Counted from the first letter of the stretch, positions 39,485-49,173 are shown. The stretch is 50,022 nucleotides of DNA from Candidatus Iainarchaeum sp. (GCA_016198125.1 JACQJG010000012.1:1-50022), one strand, 5' to 3'. Numbers and translations are program-made. Notes: generated by a model from the sequence alone, not told the origin.

Positions 39485-40756
39485 ATGAACGAGTACAACT
39501 GCGACCTGCACTACCACGGATTGCATGCCGGGGGGGTAAGCAAGAACATGCTCATCCCTGTAATCGCAGAACAAGCCCAACTCAAAGGCCTTGACGTTGT
39601 AGTAAGCGCAGATATTACGCACAAACCCTGGCTGGACCACTGCAAAGAAACACTGAAAGAAATTGAAAATGGAGTGTACGTGCACGAACCTTTTTCCACG
39701 CAGTTCCTGATTGGAACCGAAGTACAAGACCAATTCCGGGTCCACCATTTAATTTACTTGGAAGACCTGGCGCGCGCCCAAGAACTTCGGGAGAAGCTCA
39801 AACCATTTGGAAACATTGACGGCATTATGATGGGCCGGCCCCTGCTCAAATTGAACGGAGAAAAACTTGCAGAACTCGTCGAACAAGTCAACGGAATTAT
39901 AGGGCCTGCGCACGCATTCACCCCCTACTTTGGCGTGTACGCCCATTATAATTCCGTACGCGCGTGCTATGGAGCGCTTGCGGACAAAGTAAAATTCATT
40001 GAATTAGGCTTAAGCGCGGACACGTATTTTGCGGATTTAATACAAGAAAACCATTCATACAATTTCTTCTCGTTCAGCGATTCCCATTCACCGTGGCCCA
40101 ACCGCATTGGAAGAGAATTCACGCGCATTGCAATGAAAAAACCTTCCTTCAAGGAATTAAAACACGCACTTGAACGAAAAGAAAGCAACCGCATCACGCT
40201 CAACGCAGGCCTTGACCCCAGAGAAGGAAAATACCATGCTACCGCATGCAATGACTGCTACGCGCATTACACCTTGGAACAGGCCGTTCAATTGAAATGG
40301 AAATGCATGAAATGCAAACACGCCATCAAGAAAGGCGTGCGCGACCGCATTTCAGAGCTTGCGACCTTCAAAGAAGAAACACACCCTTCCTGGAGGCCCC
40401 CTTACCTGCACGTACTTGCACTCGCTGAAATCATTCAACTCACACTCAATGCCAAAAAACCGGAAGACCCCCGCGTGCAGGAAATTTGGAAAAAATTCGT
40501 TGAACGCTTTGGAAACGAAATCAACGCGCTCATCGAAGCGCCCATCGCCCAGTTAAAAGAAGTGCACGTGGAAGTGGGAGAAAATGTAGAAGCATTCCGC
40601 GCAGGACGCGTGCTTTATTATCCGGGCGGCGGTGGAAATTATGGAAAACCCTTCATCTGCAAAAACGAAAAAGAAATGGAATTAAAACGAAAAGAAATCG
40701 AGACCCTACACTTGAGTCAAAGCCTTGCCGGGCAGAAGACGCTTGGCGAGTATTAA
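39485..40756 (+). CDS. EndoQ-type DNA repair endonuclease (PHP domain)
   Basis: A 423-residue protein of the PHP family that contains endonuclease Q, which in Thermococcales nicks DNA 5' of uracil, hypoxanthine or abasic sites. The PHP domain starts NCDLHYHGLHAGGVSKNMLIPVIAEQAQLKGLDVVVSADITH and carries further metal ligands in SFSDSHSPWPNRIGREFTRI. A zinc ribbon follows (ATACNDCYAHYTLEQA, WKCMKCKHAIKKGVRDRI). The C terminus (YYPGGGGNYGKPFI) is also conserved. TAAGGAGA (about 39470-39477) is a good ribosome site. It implies an extra route for deaminated-base repair. Confidence 0.85.
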   Translation: MNEYNCDLHYHGLHAGGVSKNMLIPVIAEQAQLKGLDVVVSADITHKPWLDHCKETLKEIENGVYVHEPFSTQFLIGTEVQDQFRVHHLIYLEDLARAQELREKLKPFGNIDGIMMGRPLLKLNGEKLAELVEQVNGIIGPAHAFTPYFGVYAHYNSVRACYGALADKVKFIELGLSADTYFADLIQENHSYNFFSFSDSHSPWPNRIGREFTRIAMKKPSFKELKHALERKESNRITLNAGLDPREGKYHATACNDCYAHYTLEQAVQLKWKCMKCKHAIKKGVRDRISELATFKEETHPSWRPPYLHVLALAEIIQLTLNAKKPEDPRVQEIWKKFVERFGNEINALIEAPIAQLKEVHVEVGENVEAFRAGRVLYYPGGGGNYGKPFICKNEKEMELKRKEIETLHLSQSLAGQKTLGEY

Positions 40757-40761
40757 CCCTG

Positions 40762-41076
40762 TTAACTGTTTGGACACGGCACTTCACCTCGGTTGCCTTG
40801 GGAACCTGGAACCGCTCCCACCACGTCAAGCAGAAGGCCCGTGTAGCACTTTTTCTCATTTCCCACCCATCCAACGCATGCAAGCGTGTACCCGCAATCA
40901 AAACAATTTGGAACAGGCGGCACTTCAACCAAGAAACCCGTGCACGCATACTCTACACGCTGAACGCTTGGAGGCGGGCCGCAGAACCCGCAGGTATACC
41001 CTGCACTTTTTGGAAAGAAAAAAATAGCCAGTGCAAGTACGGCCACGGCAAGAATTCCTAATAAAAGCTTATTCAT
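40762..41076 (-). CDS. small secreted cysteine-rich protein
   Basis: A 104-residue protein with an N-terminal hydrophobic segment (LLLGILAVAVLALAIFFF) and an outer domain with eight cysteines in CxxC and scattered positions (YTCGFCG, YACTG, NCFDCGY, LACVG, KKCYTG, VPCPNS). It probably binds a metal or is disulfide-rich. The family is not recognised, and it is unrelated by spacing to the C-x8-CG module at 14050. The ATG at 41076 starts right before the signal; the longer frame to 41100 is unlikely. Confidence 0.7.
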   Translation of the reverse strand: MNKLLLGILAVAVLALAIFFFPKSAGYTCGFCGPPPSVQRVEYACTGFLVEVPPVPNCFDCGYTLACVGWVGNEKKCYTGLLLDVVGAVPGSQGNRGEVPCPNS

Positions 41077-41143
41077 GCCATACTTGATTGGATTGTGCAA
41101 TAAAAGAATATGTTTTTGCCAAGCCGGTTAGGAGGAATACGCA

Positions 41144-41539
41144 ATGGACAAAGTGGTGCATTTCGAAATACCAGCAGATAACATTGAACGCGCAAAAAAA
41201 TTTTATTCAAACGTTTTTGGGTGGGACATCCAGCAAGTTCCAGACCCTACCATGGAATACCACATGGTTTATACTGTAAAAACAGACGAGAAAACACGCA
41301 TGCCGGTTGAAACAGGCGGCATTAACGGGGGCATGAGCAAGCGTATGGCCCAAGGAGAAACCCCTGTAATTGTTGTGAACGTTAAATCCCTGGACGAAAG
41401 CCTGCAAAAAGCCCAGCGCGAAGGCGCAAAAATAGTCATGCCCAAAACAACGGTAATGGACATGGGATTGTATGCAAGAATCCAAGACCCTGAGGGAAAC
41501 GTGGTTGGGGTTTGGCAGGATTTGCCCAAGAACCATTAA
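41144..41539 (+). CDS. VOC/glyoxalase-fold protein
   Basis: A 131-residue vicinal-oxygen-chelate protein with two beta-alpha-beta-beta-beta modules: VVHFEIPADNIERAKKFYSNVFGWDI and VIVVNVKSLDESLQKAQREGAKIVMPKT, ending ARIQDPEGNVVGVWQD. Candidate metal ligands are His6 and the terminal acidic positions. The substrate is unknown; relatives include glyoxalases and bleomycin-resistance proteins. TTAGGAGGAA (41128-41137) is a strong ribosome site. Confidence 0.88.
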   Translation: MDKVVHFEIPADNIERAKKFYSNVFGWDIQQVPDPTMEYHMVYTVKTDEKTRMPVETGGINGGMSKRMAQGETPVIVVNVKSLDESLQKAQREGAKIVMPKTTVMDMGLYARIQDPEGNVVGVWQDLPKNH

Positions 41540-41612
41540 AAGAAACAAGCAAAACGCGCGAATTTAAAGGTACGCCAAAACAAATAAGTGAAGGAACACT
41601 CCAAATATTTTA

Positions 41613-41840
41613 ATGAACCAAAAAGGCCAGAACCTGTTCATGGGCCGAACCCACGGCGTGTTCGGATTGCCATTAACTGCCACGCGGCTGCTTGCCCGTG
41701 CAAGCGTGATCCTTGGAGCTGTGCTTTTATTCTTCGCCCCCTCCAAACCACCCATTTTTTCATTTGATTTTTTTCTTACCAAAGAATTTGGGTACATTCT
41801 CTTTGGAACAGGGCTGGTCCTTCTTGTCGGCTACGAATAG
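41613..41840 (+). CDS. small membrane protein A
   Basis: A 75-residue protein with two helices (LARASVILGAVLLFFAP and EFGYILFGTGLVLLVGY) after a short basic N terminus. It has no known family. The stop is one nucleotide before the ATG of the next small membrane protein, so the two are cotranslated. Confidence 0.6.
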   Translation: MNQKGQNLFMGRTHGVFGLPLTATRLLARASVILGAVLLFFAPSKPPIFSFDFFLTKEFGYILFGTGLVLLVGYE

Positions 41841-41841
41841 A

Positions 41842-42057
41842 ATGGTTCTTGCAAGAACGAACCTGGAACACAACCGAAGAATTGCCACTTACCAGCTCAT
41901 TCTTGGAACGCTTCTCGTATTGCTTGGAAACTTTATTATCAATGAACAAACATTTGTAGACCGCCATTTGGGCCTTGTCTTCACCCTTGGCTTGGCCGCA
42001 TTCTCCTATTACGACCAAAACAAGTCCCTGCAGGAACTTGAAGAGACGCTCATCTGA
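41842..42057 (+). CDS. small membrane protein B
   Basis: A 71-residue protein with two helices (YQLILGTLLVLLGNFII and HLGLVFTLGLAAFSYY) and a charged C terminus (KSLQELEETLI). The start at 41842 follows the preceding stop by one nucleotide. The longer frame from 41713 overlaps the previous gene and is unlikely. The two small proteins may form a complex, which is inference. Confidence 0.6.
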   Translation: MVLARTNLEHNRRIATYQLILGTLLVLLGNFIINEQTFVDRHLGLVFTLGLAAFSYYDQNKSLQELEETLI

Positions 42058-42115
42058 GACGATTAAACAGTATTCTCGGACATGACAGAGACTGTGAAAG
42101 TCGATTGCTATGCAC

Positions 42116-42901
42116 TCACCGCACGTAGCTTAAATCAGAGTGTGCACCGTCTTTTTCTGAGTGCTCGGCTTTTTCAATGCTTTCGGAGAGTTGCTGGAAG
42201 GCTTTTTCAATGTTGGTGGCTTCCTGTTCAATGCGGTCCATTTTAACTTTGAAGGCAAACCGCCTGGAAATCATTTCCAGCACCTTTTTTGCAGCGCCAG
42301 GGTCTCCGTACACAAGACGCGCATTGGTCTCTCCCATAAGGCACACGCCCCCCAGGCCTTCCTGGGCAGCCAAACCCAACACCAGTCCAGCGGCGCCAGA
42401 GATAAGGCCTTCAGGCTGATCCACTTTGCCTCCAAGCTTTTTGAACTCGTCCAAGTACTTGGAATGCGTGGCAGCCACTACCACTTTGGGTTCATGGGAC
42501 ATGCGTTGCTCGCCCACGTTGATTCCTGCAAGCGTGAAAACTTCCTTTACTCCCAAGCGTTTGAATGCCTGCACCAACACCCGGGCAAACTCGTAATGCT
42601 CGCTCATGTTTCCAACGCCCATCTCCAAAGAAGGCTGTACGGGCCCGGCAACAAAAACAATGTCCTGGTCTTTCACTGAATAATAATACATTTCATCCTT
42701 AATCAATTCCAGAACCCCTTGCTTGGTGTGCACGCTTGGAGGAAAAGAATCCGAGGTTATCTCAGCCATTTTAATGGGATTCAGTTCCTTGATCAGGTAA
42801 TCCACCACGATTTTGCCTACCAAACTAATGCCTGGGAGCCCAATAATAACCACGCCTTCTTTGAGCTTCATTTCCTTCAAAAAACGAACCTGGGTAGCCA
42901 T
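42116..42901 (-). CDS. PAC2-family proteasome-assembly chaperone
   Basis: A 261-residue PAC2-domain protein, likely a PbaB-type chaperone of 20S proteasome assembly. Characteristic parts are VVIIGLPGISLVGKIVVDYLIKELNP near the start, FPPSVHTKQGVLELIKDEMYYY, and GLISGAAGLVLGLAAQEGLGGVCLMGET. The C-terminal 60 residues are helical (QQLSESIEKAEHSEKDG). PAC2 genes often lie next to aif2a-nop10 in archaea; here one membrane-protein gene intervenes on the other strand. Confidence 0.85.
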   Translation of the reverse strand: MATQVRFLKEMKLKEGVVIIGLPGISLVGKIVVDYLIKELNPIKMAEITSDSFPPSVHTKQGVLELIKDEMYYYSVKDQDIVFVAGPVQPSLEMGVGNMSEHYEFARVLVQAFKRLGVKEVFTLAGINVGEQRMSHEPKVVVAATHSKYLDEFKKLGGKVDQPEGLISGAAGLVLGLAAQEGLGGVCLMGETNARLVYGDPGAAKKVLEMISRRFAFKVKMDRIEQEATNIEKAFQQLSESIEKAEHSEKDGAHSDLSYVR

Positions 42902-42959
42902 TCCTGCACCTTAAACGATACTTGTTGGGAGGCGAGGGTTTTTTAACCCTTGGGACCCT

Positions 42960-43529
42960 ATGCAGAGAAATACAATGCTTCCTCTCCAAGGCCACTTGCT
43001 TGCGCACATTGTACGTGCAGCCCTGTTAATTGGATCCCTTTGGAGCGCCTTCAACGGAAACGCGGGCATTGGAGCATTGTTAATTGTAAGCCTGATTGCA
43101 AGCCTGATTGTATTTGAAATCACGCGCCGCGCGTTCGGAATCACTGGAGCATGGCTGGACTTGCTCTTCGCTTTGCTCGTTGCATTCGACAATCTTTTTG
43201 GCCTCGCGCTTGGGTTTTATGCCACGGTTCCATACTGGGATGTTGCAACGCATTACACTACGAGCATTTTTCTCGCGGTGAGCGCATTGGTGCTTGCAGA
43301 ACGCGCGTACCCGCCATTAATCACGCAAGCCCCAAAACCAACCATTGTGGCCGCTCTTGTGCTGTTTGCCCTTGGGCTGGGGGCATTATGGGAACTTGGA
43401 GAATATGCATCAGATATTTTGCGCGCCACTACGTTCCAAAAAAGCCTTGACAACACCATGCAGGATTTGTTTGTAGACCTGATTGCAGGGCTCATTGTTG
43501 GAGTGGCATGGGCAAACCGAAAAACGTAA
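42960..43529 (+). CDS. DUF2238/YjdF-like membrane protein
   Basis: A 189-residue protein with about six helices. The conserved core is YWDVATHYTTSIFLAVSALVLA and ALWELGEYASDILRATTFQKSLDNTMQDLFVDLIAGLIVG, matching the WE-x-GEY...SLxDTMxDLxxD pattern of DUF2238 proteins. Its function is unknown. It is inserted on the opposite strand between the PAC2 and aif2a genes, convergent with the operon end. Confidence 0.75.
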   Translation: MQRNTMLPLQGHLLAHIVRAALLIGSLWSAFNGNAGIGALLIVSLIASLIVFEITRRAFGITGAWLDLLFALLVAFDNLFGLALGFYATVPYWDVATHYTTSIFLAVSALVLAERAYPPLITQAPKPTIVAALVLFALGLGALWELGEYASDILRATTFQKSLDNTMQDLFVDLIAGLIVGVAWANRKT

Positions 43530-43532
43530 ACG

Positions 43533-44351
43533 CTATTTGGCCACGCGTTCAACGGTTGCAAGCCCCTTTTCCTTTTGAATGCCCTTTACAATGGACTCTT
43601 CCAATGCACTCAAGGCCTTTTCAGCGGTTTTGAAGTCAGGTGCGACTACTTTCAACGCGTACTTTCCGGAACCCAAATAATTTATCTCATGATTGGTTTT
43701 TGGAAAATCCTTCAACGATGAAAGCACTTTCTTGATGGAAAGAATTCCTGTCGGGGTGGGGACTTGAATTTTGGCCAGTGTTTTAACGCTTTTTTCTGAA
43801 ACCTCAATATTCTTCCGGGCCATGCCAACCAGAAAAGGAATCCACTCGGCAGAAATTCCCCTGCACGCACTCTGTCCTTCAATGGCAATGGCCTGCAGGG
43901 CCGCGTACAAGGAATCGTACTCTTCCATCAAGGGTTCGGCCACCTCCCTCCAAACGGTTTCAATGGGTTTTTTTTGCTCGCGTGCAAGCACTTCCATTAA
44001 ATGCTGGGCACGCTTGGACTGCTTGAATGCTTCCAGGGTGCGGTGTTCAACTCCAGCAGTTACTTTGGTAAACGACAAGTCTATTTGATTTTTTTGCAGG
44101 TCTATTTTCAGCACCTGGGCGGCACGCACCTGGTTTTCTTTTACAAAATTGCGAATGTTCTTGATCCAGCTCGTGGCCACTTGGGAGATGTGCACAAAAC
44201 CGGTAAGGCCTGCATACTCTTGCAGAGAACAAAATGCCCCATAGTCCAGGATGCGGTCCACTTTAACGACTACAACTTCTCCCACTTCCGGCCATTCCAC
44301 CGGAGCAGGAGGTTTATGTTTGGGTTCGTTCAAATGCGTTTCCCCCTTCAC
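43533..44351 (-). CDS. eif2a: translation initiation factor aIF2 alpha
   Basis: A 272-residue alpha subunit of aIF2, which with the beta and gamma subunits delivers initiator tRNA to the small ribosomal subunit. The N-terminal S1/OB domain is EVVVVKVDRILDYGAFCSLQEYAGLTGFVHISQVATSWIKNIRNFVKENQ; a helical domain and a C-terminal alpha/beta domain follow (KYALKVVAPDFKTAEKALSALEESI). The GTG at 44351 overlaps the S27e stop as GTGA, giving a normal length. The upstream frame to 44441 lies within rps27e and is not used. Confidence 0.94.
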   Translation of the reverse strand: MKGETHLNEPKHKPPAPVEWPEVGEVVVVKVDRILDYGAFCSLQEYAGLTGFVHISQVATSWIKNIRNFVKENQVRAAQVLKIDLQKNQIDLSFTKVTAGVEHRTLEAFKQSKRAQHLMEVLAREQKKPIETVWREVAEPLMEEYDSLYAALQAIAIEGQSACRGISAEWIPFLVGMARKNIEVSEKSVKTLAKIQVPTPTGILSIKKVLSSLKDFPKTNHEINYLGSGKYALKVVAPDFKTAEKALSALEESIVKGIQKEKGLATVERVAK

Positions 44352-44572
44352 AGGAATTCCTTTACGACCTTGGCTTTTCCCTGCAGTATGCGAATCTTTC
44401 CAGGGCCTGAATTTCCAAGAACCTGGTTGCACACCACGCATTTTACAGCGCTTGCGGGGGCAGAAAAAATGTTTTGTTCATTCCCGCATCCGGCGCATTT
44501 CACGCGCAGGAACCGCGTACGCGGATTTGGAATCAATTCCAATACCTCTTTCATCGAATGGACTTCAGGCAT
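44348..44572 (-). CDS. rps27e: small-subunit ribosomal protein S27e
   Basis: A 74-residue zinc-ribbon ribosomal protein: RFLRVKCAGCGNEQNIFSAPASAVKCVVCNQVLGNSGPGKIRI, with CxxC pairs at both ends of the ribbon. The first 18 residues (MPEVHSMKEVLELIPNPR) are longer than in many homologues. The gene precedes and overlaps aif2a by 4 nt. GGAGGG (44580-44585) is a strong ribosome site. The rpl44e gene that commonly precedes it in archaea is absent. Confidence 0.94.
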   Translation of the reverse strand: MPEVHSMKEVLELIPNPRTRFLRVKCAGCGNEQNIFSAPASAVKCVVCNQVLGNSGPGKIRILQGKAKVVKEFL

Positions 44573-44603
44573 TCAATACCCTCCTATAAAGGCAATAAAT
44601 TAC

Positions 44604-45191
44604 TCAATCCGAAATCGCTCCCAGTGCGCGGGCAACAAACATGTGCGCGATCCTGTTGGGAAGTTGAACGGTTTGACCTGGTTGAAAAGGCCCGTAAGAT
44701 TTCAAATCGCTTCCCACAAACGCGGGAACCTCTGAGAGAATCCTCACAGGAAGGGTATTTAAATCTTTGGCGCTTTCCGTGAGAGGTTCTCCGGGAGATG
44801 CACGCGTTCCGGAAACCATAAGCCCTGAAAGCACGCCGCGATGCGCATTAATGGCTTCCAGAAGATCAGAAAAAAGTTCTTTTTCTTGGAGAGTCAAATG
44901 CTCCGGCATTCCATCCGAAGTGCGCGCGGAAACCAATGCCAAGCTCAGCACCTTTTTTTCGCGCAGGCCAAACAACTCTTCCACCATTTTTCGGAGGTTG
45001 CTGAAATCGCGCGCGCGGGAAGAAGAAACATCTTTCAGCGATTCCAAGTACTGGTTATGCTCATTCACCATGAACTCATACAAGGCATTGTAAAAGTCTT
45101 CCGGCAATTCCACCAAACGCGAAGTATTTTTTTCCAAACGGTAAACCCGTGTTAGCTCGTCATAAGAAATCTGTGCTGGCACCTCATTCAC
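44604..45191 (-). CDS. gins51: GINS complex subunit (Gins51/15 type)
   Basis: A 195-residue archaeal GINS protein with the helical A domain first (SYDELTRVYRLEKNTSRLVELPEDFYNALYEFM; FSNLRKMVEELFGLREKKVLSLAL) and the small B domain last (VRILSEVPAFVGSDLKSYGPFQPGQTVQLPNRIAHMFVARALG), the order of Gins51/Sld5-Psf1. It joins MCM and GAN in the replisome. The start overlaps the priS stop by 4 nt, a pairing conserved in many archaea. Confidence 0.92.
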   Translation of the reverse strand: MNEVPAQISYDELTRVYRLEKNTSRLVELPEDFYNALYEFMVNEHNQYLESLKDVSSSRARDFSNLRKMVEELFGLREKKVLSLALVSARTSDGMPEHLTLQEKELFSDLLEAINAHRGVLSGLMVSGTRASPGEPLTESAKDLNTLPVRILSEVPAFVGSDLKSYGPFQPGQTVQLPNRIAHMFVARALGAISD

Positions 45192-46411
45192 CCCCGCACC
45201 TCGGCAACGCCTTTTGCAACCAGGTACGCGGCCACATGGAAAGGGAGAGGCCCTTCAAACCCATTCATAGAATCAAACCATTCCCCCCCCAGACAAAAAC
45301 GGGGGGCACGGGAAACAAAAACAGTTGCACGTTCGCCCTTCAAAACCACTGAATCCTGGAGCGGGCGAAAGGTTGAAAGGCCTTGAAGGGTCATGGATTT
45401 TGCAAGCAAGCCTGTGCCCCCATGAAGGGTATTGGGCACGCGCACAATCTTGTGAATATCTGCTGATGTCTGGCGGTCCACGCGCAAGCGCTGGCGTTCC
45501 ACTACGTGAGAAAGCACGTTCCCCCAAAACAGTTCATTCTTTTTCTTGTTGGACAATGGAAGCAAAACCCCCCGTTGAATACCATTAACAATACCATTCC
45601 TATTGGTTAAAAAGTTTTTGGCTTCCCGCTGGGAAAGACTTCCAATCACTGCCAGCCGGTCTTCCGGAATGGTTTCAAAAAAATGCGAAAGCCCCTGCAG
45701 TATTCTGCGTGCAATGCCCCCTGCAAGGCTCCACAAGGGACACCGCCACACGCCATCCACTTCAAGAAAACCCAGGCCTTCCAAAGACAGTTCATGCAAA
45801 GTCAAATAATCCAATGCTTCCATGCGCGCGGCCCTGGACCATTCAAACACGCTTGGGGAACGCACGTGCACGTGAAAACCCTTTGAACCTGAAAAGTTAA
45901 AATGCAAGTCCTTTTCATTGAATCCAAAGTCCTCCAATAGAATGCGCGCCAAAGATTGCGTATGATTCCTTGTTTCATTCAGGCATTCTTCGCACACCCA
46001 TTCATCCACAAGCGGAGGCGCACCACACGATGAACATGCCTCCACTGCCCCCAGGCCATGGGCACCGCACTTGGAACAATTCCACGAGTCATGGCGCTGC
46101 CTGCAGGGAAGCTTAAAATCATCCGCATCAAACTCGTACACCAAATCCGCGCCCAGTAACTTTTTCGATTCCATGGGCATCCGCGATGGAAACTCGTATT
46201 GGGCCACGCTCCAGGAAATGTACAACGGTGCAACGTTTGCCAGGTACGCATTCAATTCAGAGTTGGACTCAAAAGACAAGTGGCGTTTGTCGATCTTGCT
46301 TCCAAAACTCCCCACTCCAAATTCCCTGCGTGCAATGGAAGCATCCAATTCCATGGCATTGCCTGCATAATATGCCTTGAATGCCTTCTTCAAAAACAAT
46401 TCTTCGCGCAA
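45188..46411 (-). CDS. priS: DNA primase small catalytic subunit PriS with extra zinc knuckles
   Basis: A 407-residue archaeo-eukaryotic primase small subunit. The catalytic acids are Asp95 and Asp97 (LVYEFDADD); the nucleotide-binding strand is FNFSGSKGFHVHV (about 171-183); DIHKIVRVPNTLHGGTGL is the basic motif near 330. Between the catalytic Asp pair and the next helix there are three CxxC pairs (NCSKCG, ACSSCG, WVCEEC; residues 112-143), whereas typical PriS has a single small knuckle. It works with PriL, not in the window. It heads the operon priS-gins51-rps27e-aif2a. Confidence 0.94.
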   Translation of the reverse strand: MREELFLKKAFKAYYAGNAMELDASIARREFGVGSFGSKIDKRHLSFESNSELNAYLANVAPLYISWSVAQYEFPSRMPMESKKLLGADLVYEFDADDFKLPCRQRHDSWNCSKCGAHGLGAVEACSSCGAPPLVDEWVCEECLNETRNHTQSLARILLEDFGFNEKDLHFNFSGSKGFHVHVRSPSVFEWSRAARMEALDYLTLHELSLEGLGFLEVDGVWRCPLWSLAGGIARRILQGLSHFFETIPEDRLAVIGSLSQREAKNFLTNRNGIVNGIQRGVLLPLSNKKKNELFWGNVLSHVVERQRLRVDRQTSADIHKIVRVPNTLHGGTGLLAKSMTLQGLSTFRPLQDSVVLKGERATVFVSRAPRFCLGGEWFDSMNGFEGPLPFHVAAYLVAKGVAEVRG

Positions 46412-46487
46412 GAGAAAAACCCGAACGTGTCCTGCTATTCATTTCCCCAAAAAGGGTTAAAAAGGAAAACCACGTGTAACCCATACC

Positions 46488-49169
46488 ATGTCCGTGGCCT
46501 TGAACCCTGTTGAATCCCCTTATAAACAAGTCTTGCGCGCACTTCAAACCAGCGAAAACGGGCTTTCCCCCGCGGAAGCGCAAAAACGCCTCCAGGAATA
46601 CGGGCCCAATGCCATTCAGGAAAAAAAACACTACAGTTTAGCCAAAATGCTTTTAAGCGAGTTCACGAGCTCGCTGGTGCTTGTACTTATTGCCGCAGGC
46701 ATGATCTCCTTCTTTGTTGGAGAAACATTAGATGGACTGGCCATCCTTGGAATTGTAGTGTTAAACGGCCTGCTTGGATTCTTTCAAGAGTACAAAGCCG
46801 AAAAGGCCATGGAGGCCCTGAAAAAGCTGAGTGCACTGCGCGCCATTGTAATGCGCGGCGGAGAAACCATGGAAGTAGCCCCCACAGAACTGGTTCCAGG
46901 AGACATCGTGCTGTTGGACGAAGGAAGCAAAGCGCCTGCAGACCTGCGCCTCATTGAAACGGTTGACACGCACATTGATGAAGCCCTTTTAACCGGGGAA
47001 AGCAATCCCGTGCACAAAACGGTTGAACCTTTGAGCGGGGCGCACGCCCTTGCAGACCAGCGCAACATGGCATTCTCCAATACAACCATCACGCGCGGCC
47101 ACGCAAAAGGAGTCGTTGTATGCACGGGCATGAAAACAGAGTTCGGAAAAATTGCCGGAACGCTTGAACAAATAGAAGAAGAAGACACTCCACTAAAACG
47201 CAACCTCGAAAGACTGGCAAAACAAATGAGCAAAGGAGTGCTTGCACTCACTTTTGTCCTATTCATAGCAGGAATCTTTCAAGGCCGGGACGTCTTTGAA
47301 ATGTTTCTCATCGCTGTTTCATTGGGGGTAGCGGCAATACCTGAAGGGCTTCCCGCCATTATTACCATCAGCCTGGCACTGGGCATACAACAAATGGCCA
47401 AGCGCAATGCCATTGTGCGAAGAATGCCTGCAGTAGAAACATTGGGTTCCACGACTGTTATTTGCTCGGACAAAACAGGCACGCTCACCAAGAATGAAAT
47501 GACGGTAGAAGTTTTACTTGCAGACAACAAGCGGTTTGAAGTAAGCGGAAGCGGGTATTCAACGCAGGGAAACATTACTGTCAATGGCACGCCTGCAGAG
47601 CGCATGAAACATCCAGGGCTGGAACGCGCACTGGAAGTGGCGTTAAACTGCAACAACGCGCACATTCAAACACAAAATGGAATTCCTTACATTATTGGAG
47701 ACCCCACTGAAGGGGCGTTAATTGTGGCTGCAAAAAAAGGCGGTTTGCGCACGGCCCTTGAACGCGTGCATGAGATACCCTTTTCCTCGGAAAAAAAATT
47801 CATGACCACGGTTAACAAGGAAGGCAATCAATACCTTGTATGCATGAAAGGAGCCGTGGAACAGGTGCTTGCACGAAGCACGCATGCATTCGTGAACGGA
47901 AAAATGACTCCCCTTACTTCAACCTACCGCGCCAAAATCACGGTCCAGGCCAATGAACTCGCGCAAAATGCATACCGCGTCCTTGCACTTGCATTCAAAT
48001 ATACCCCCCATGAAAAAGAAGAAGAAAAAAAATTGGAACAAGGCCTTGCATTTGCGGGCCTTGCAGGCATGCGCGACCCCCCCAGGGAAGAGGTAAAGGA
48101 AAGCGTACGCGTTTGCATGCAGGCAGGCATACGCGTAAAAATCATTACCGGCGACAACGCCCTCACAGCCAAAGCCATTGCCCAAAAAATCGGCCTCCAA
48201 GGAAACGTGCTCACCGGAAGCGAATTGGATGCATTGAACCCGGAAGAATTCAACACGGCAGTGGAATCTACCACTATTTTTGCACGCGTGAACCCGGAAC
48301 ACAAGTACCGCATTGTGAGCGCGCTTAAGCGAAACAAGAATACAGTGGTGGCAGTCACCGGCGATGGAGTAAACGATGCGCCTGCATTAAAGCGCGCAGA
48401 CATTGGCATTGCCATGGGCATCAAGGGAACCGATGTAACAAAGGAAGCCGCCGATGTAGTGTTGAAAGACGATAATTTTGCAACCATTGTGGCCGCAGTA
48501 AGCGAGGGGCGGAAAATATTTTCCAACATCAAAGGGTTCATCCGCTACATGCTGTCCGCAAACTTTGGAGAAATCATTTACATTTCCATCATGGCCCTTG
48601 GATTCAGGCAAATCGTACTGCTTCCCATTCAAATTCTTTGGATCAACCTTGCAACCGATGCCCTTCCAGCCCTTGCACTTGGAACTGAAAAAGCAAATGA
48701 CGAGTCCATGCATCAAAAGCCCAGGCGCCAGGATGAAAGCATTATCCGCTCCATGCTTTCCTTCATTGTCATTGGAGGCCTTTTAAGTGCAATGGCCGCG
48801 CTCACGGCATTCTACTATGCACTCCCCTTGGGATTTGAAAAAGCACGCACCATGGCTTTCACCGTTGCAGTGTTCTTTGAATTAGCCCTTGTGTTCAGCT
48901 GCAGACAGGAAGGAAAGGGAGTGCTTGAATTGAATCCCTTGTCAAACAAATACCTGGTGGGAGCCGTACTCGTGTCTGCAGTACTCCAATTGCTAATCGT
49001 ACAAGTGCCCTTCCTCCAAACCATTTTTGACACCGTGACTTTAAACACACAAGACTGGTTAGTCGTACTGGGACTTGCCCTCACCTCTGCGTTAGTGCCC
49101 TACCTGGACAATGCATTCAAAAAATACCGTCCAAGGCCCCTGGGGCCCTATGGGGATGGCGCGCGTTAA
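46488..49169 (+). CDS. P-type calcium-transporting ATPase
   Basis: An 893-residue P2-type ATPase. The cation-ATPase N domain, actuator TGES (169-172), the M4 motif PEGLPA (285-290), phosphorylation site DKTGTLT (Asp328), nucleotide-binding region (KGAVEQ), [12 protein letters not shown] and [12 protein letters not shown] hinge motifs, and about ten helices are all present. Calcium-site residues match SERCA/PMR1-type pumps: Glu in PEGLPA, NFGE in M5 and NLATDALPA in M6. It should export Ca2+ (perhaps Mn2+) from the cytoplasm. It is divergent from priS. Confidence 0.93.
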   Translation: MSVALNPVESPYKQVLRALQTSENGLSPAEAQKRLQEYGPNAIQEKKHYSLAKMLLSEFTSSLVLVLIAAGMISFFVGETLDGLAILGIVVLNGLLGFFQEYKAEKAMEALKKLSALRAIVMRGGETMEVAPTELVPGDIVLLDEGSKAPADLRLIETVDTHIDEALLTGESNPVHKTVEPLSGAHALADQRNMAFSNTTITRGHAKGVVVCTGMKTEFGKIAGTLEQIEEEDTPLKRNLERLAKQMSKGVLALTFVLFIAGIFQGRDVFEMFLIAVSLGVAAIPEGLPAIITISLALGIQQMAKRNAIVRRMPAVETLGSTTVICSDKTGTLTKNEMTVEVLLADNKRFEVSGSGYSTQGNITVNGTPAERMKHPGLERALEVALNCNNAHIQTQNGIPYIIGDPTEGALIVAAKKGGLRTALERVHEIPFSSEKKFMTTVNKEGNQYLVCMKGAVEQVLARSTHAFVNGKMTPLTSTYRAKITVQANELAQNAYRVLALAFKYTPHEKEEEKKLEQGLAFAGLAGMRDPPREEVKESVRVCMQAGIRVKIITGDNALTAKAIAQKIGLQGNVLTGSELDALNPEEFNTAVESTTIFARVNPEHKYRIVSALKRNKNTVVAVTGDGVNDAPALKRADIGIAMGIKGTDVTKEAADVVLKDDNFATIVAAVSEGRKIFSNIKGFIRYMLSANFGEIIYISIMALGFRQIVLLPIQILWINLATDALPALALGTEKANDESMHQKPRRQDESIIRSMLSFIVIGGLLSAMAALTAFYYALPLGFEKARTMAFTVAVFFELALVFSCRQEGKGVLELNPLSNKYLVGAVLVSAVLQLLIVQVPFLQTIFDTVTLNTQDWLVVLGLALTSALVPYLDNAFKKYRPRPLGPYGDGAR

Positions 49170-49173
49170 CACC

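Noticed and set aside
44001-44735. 244-codon rightward frame across aif2a, rps27e and gins51.
   Set aside because: It crosses three well-supported genes on the other strand and has no recognisable domain.
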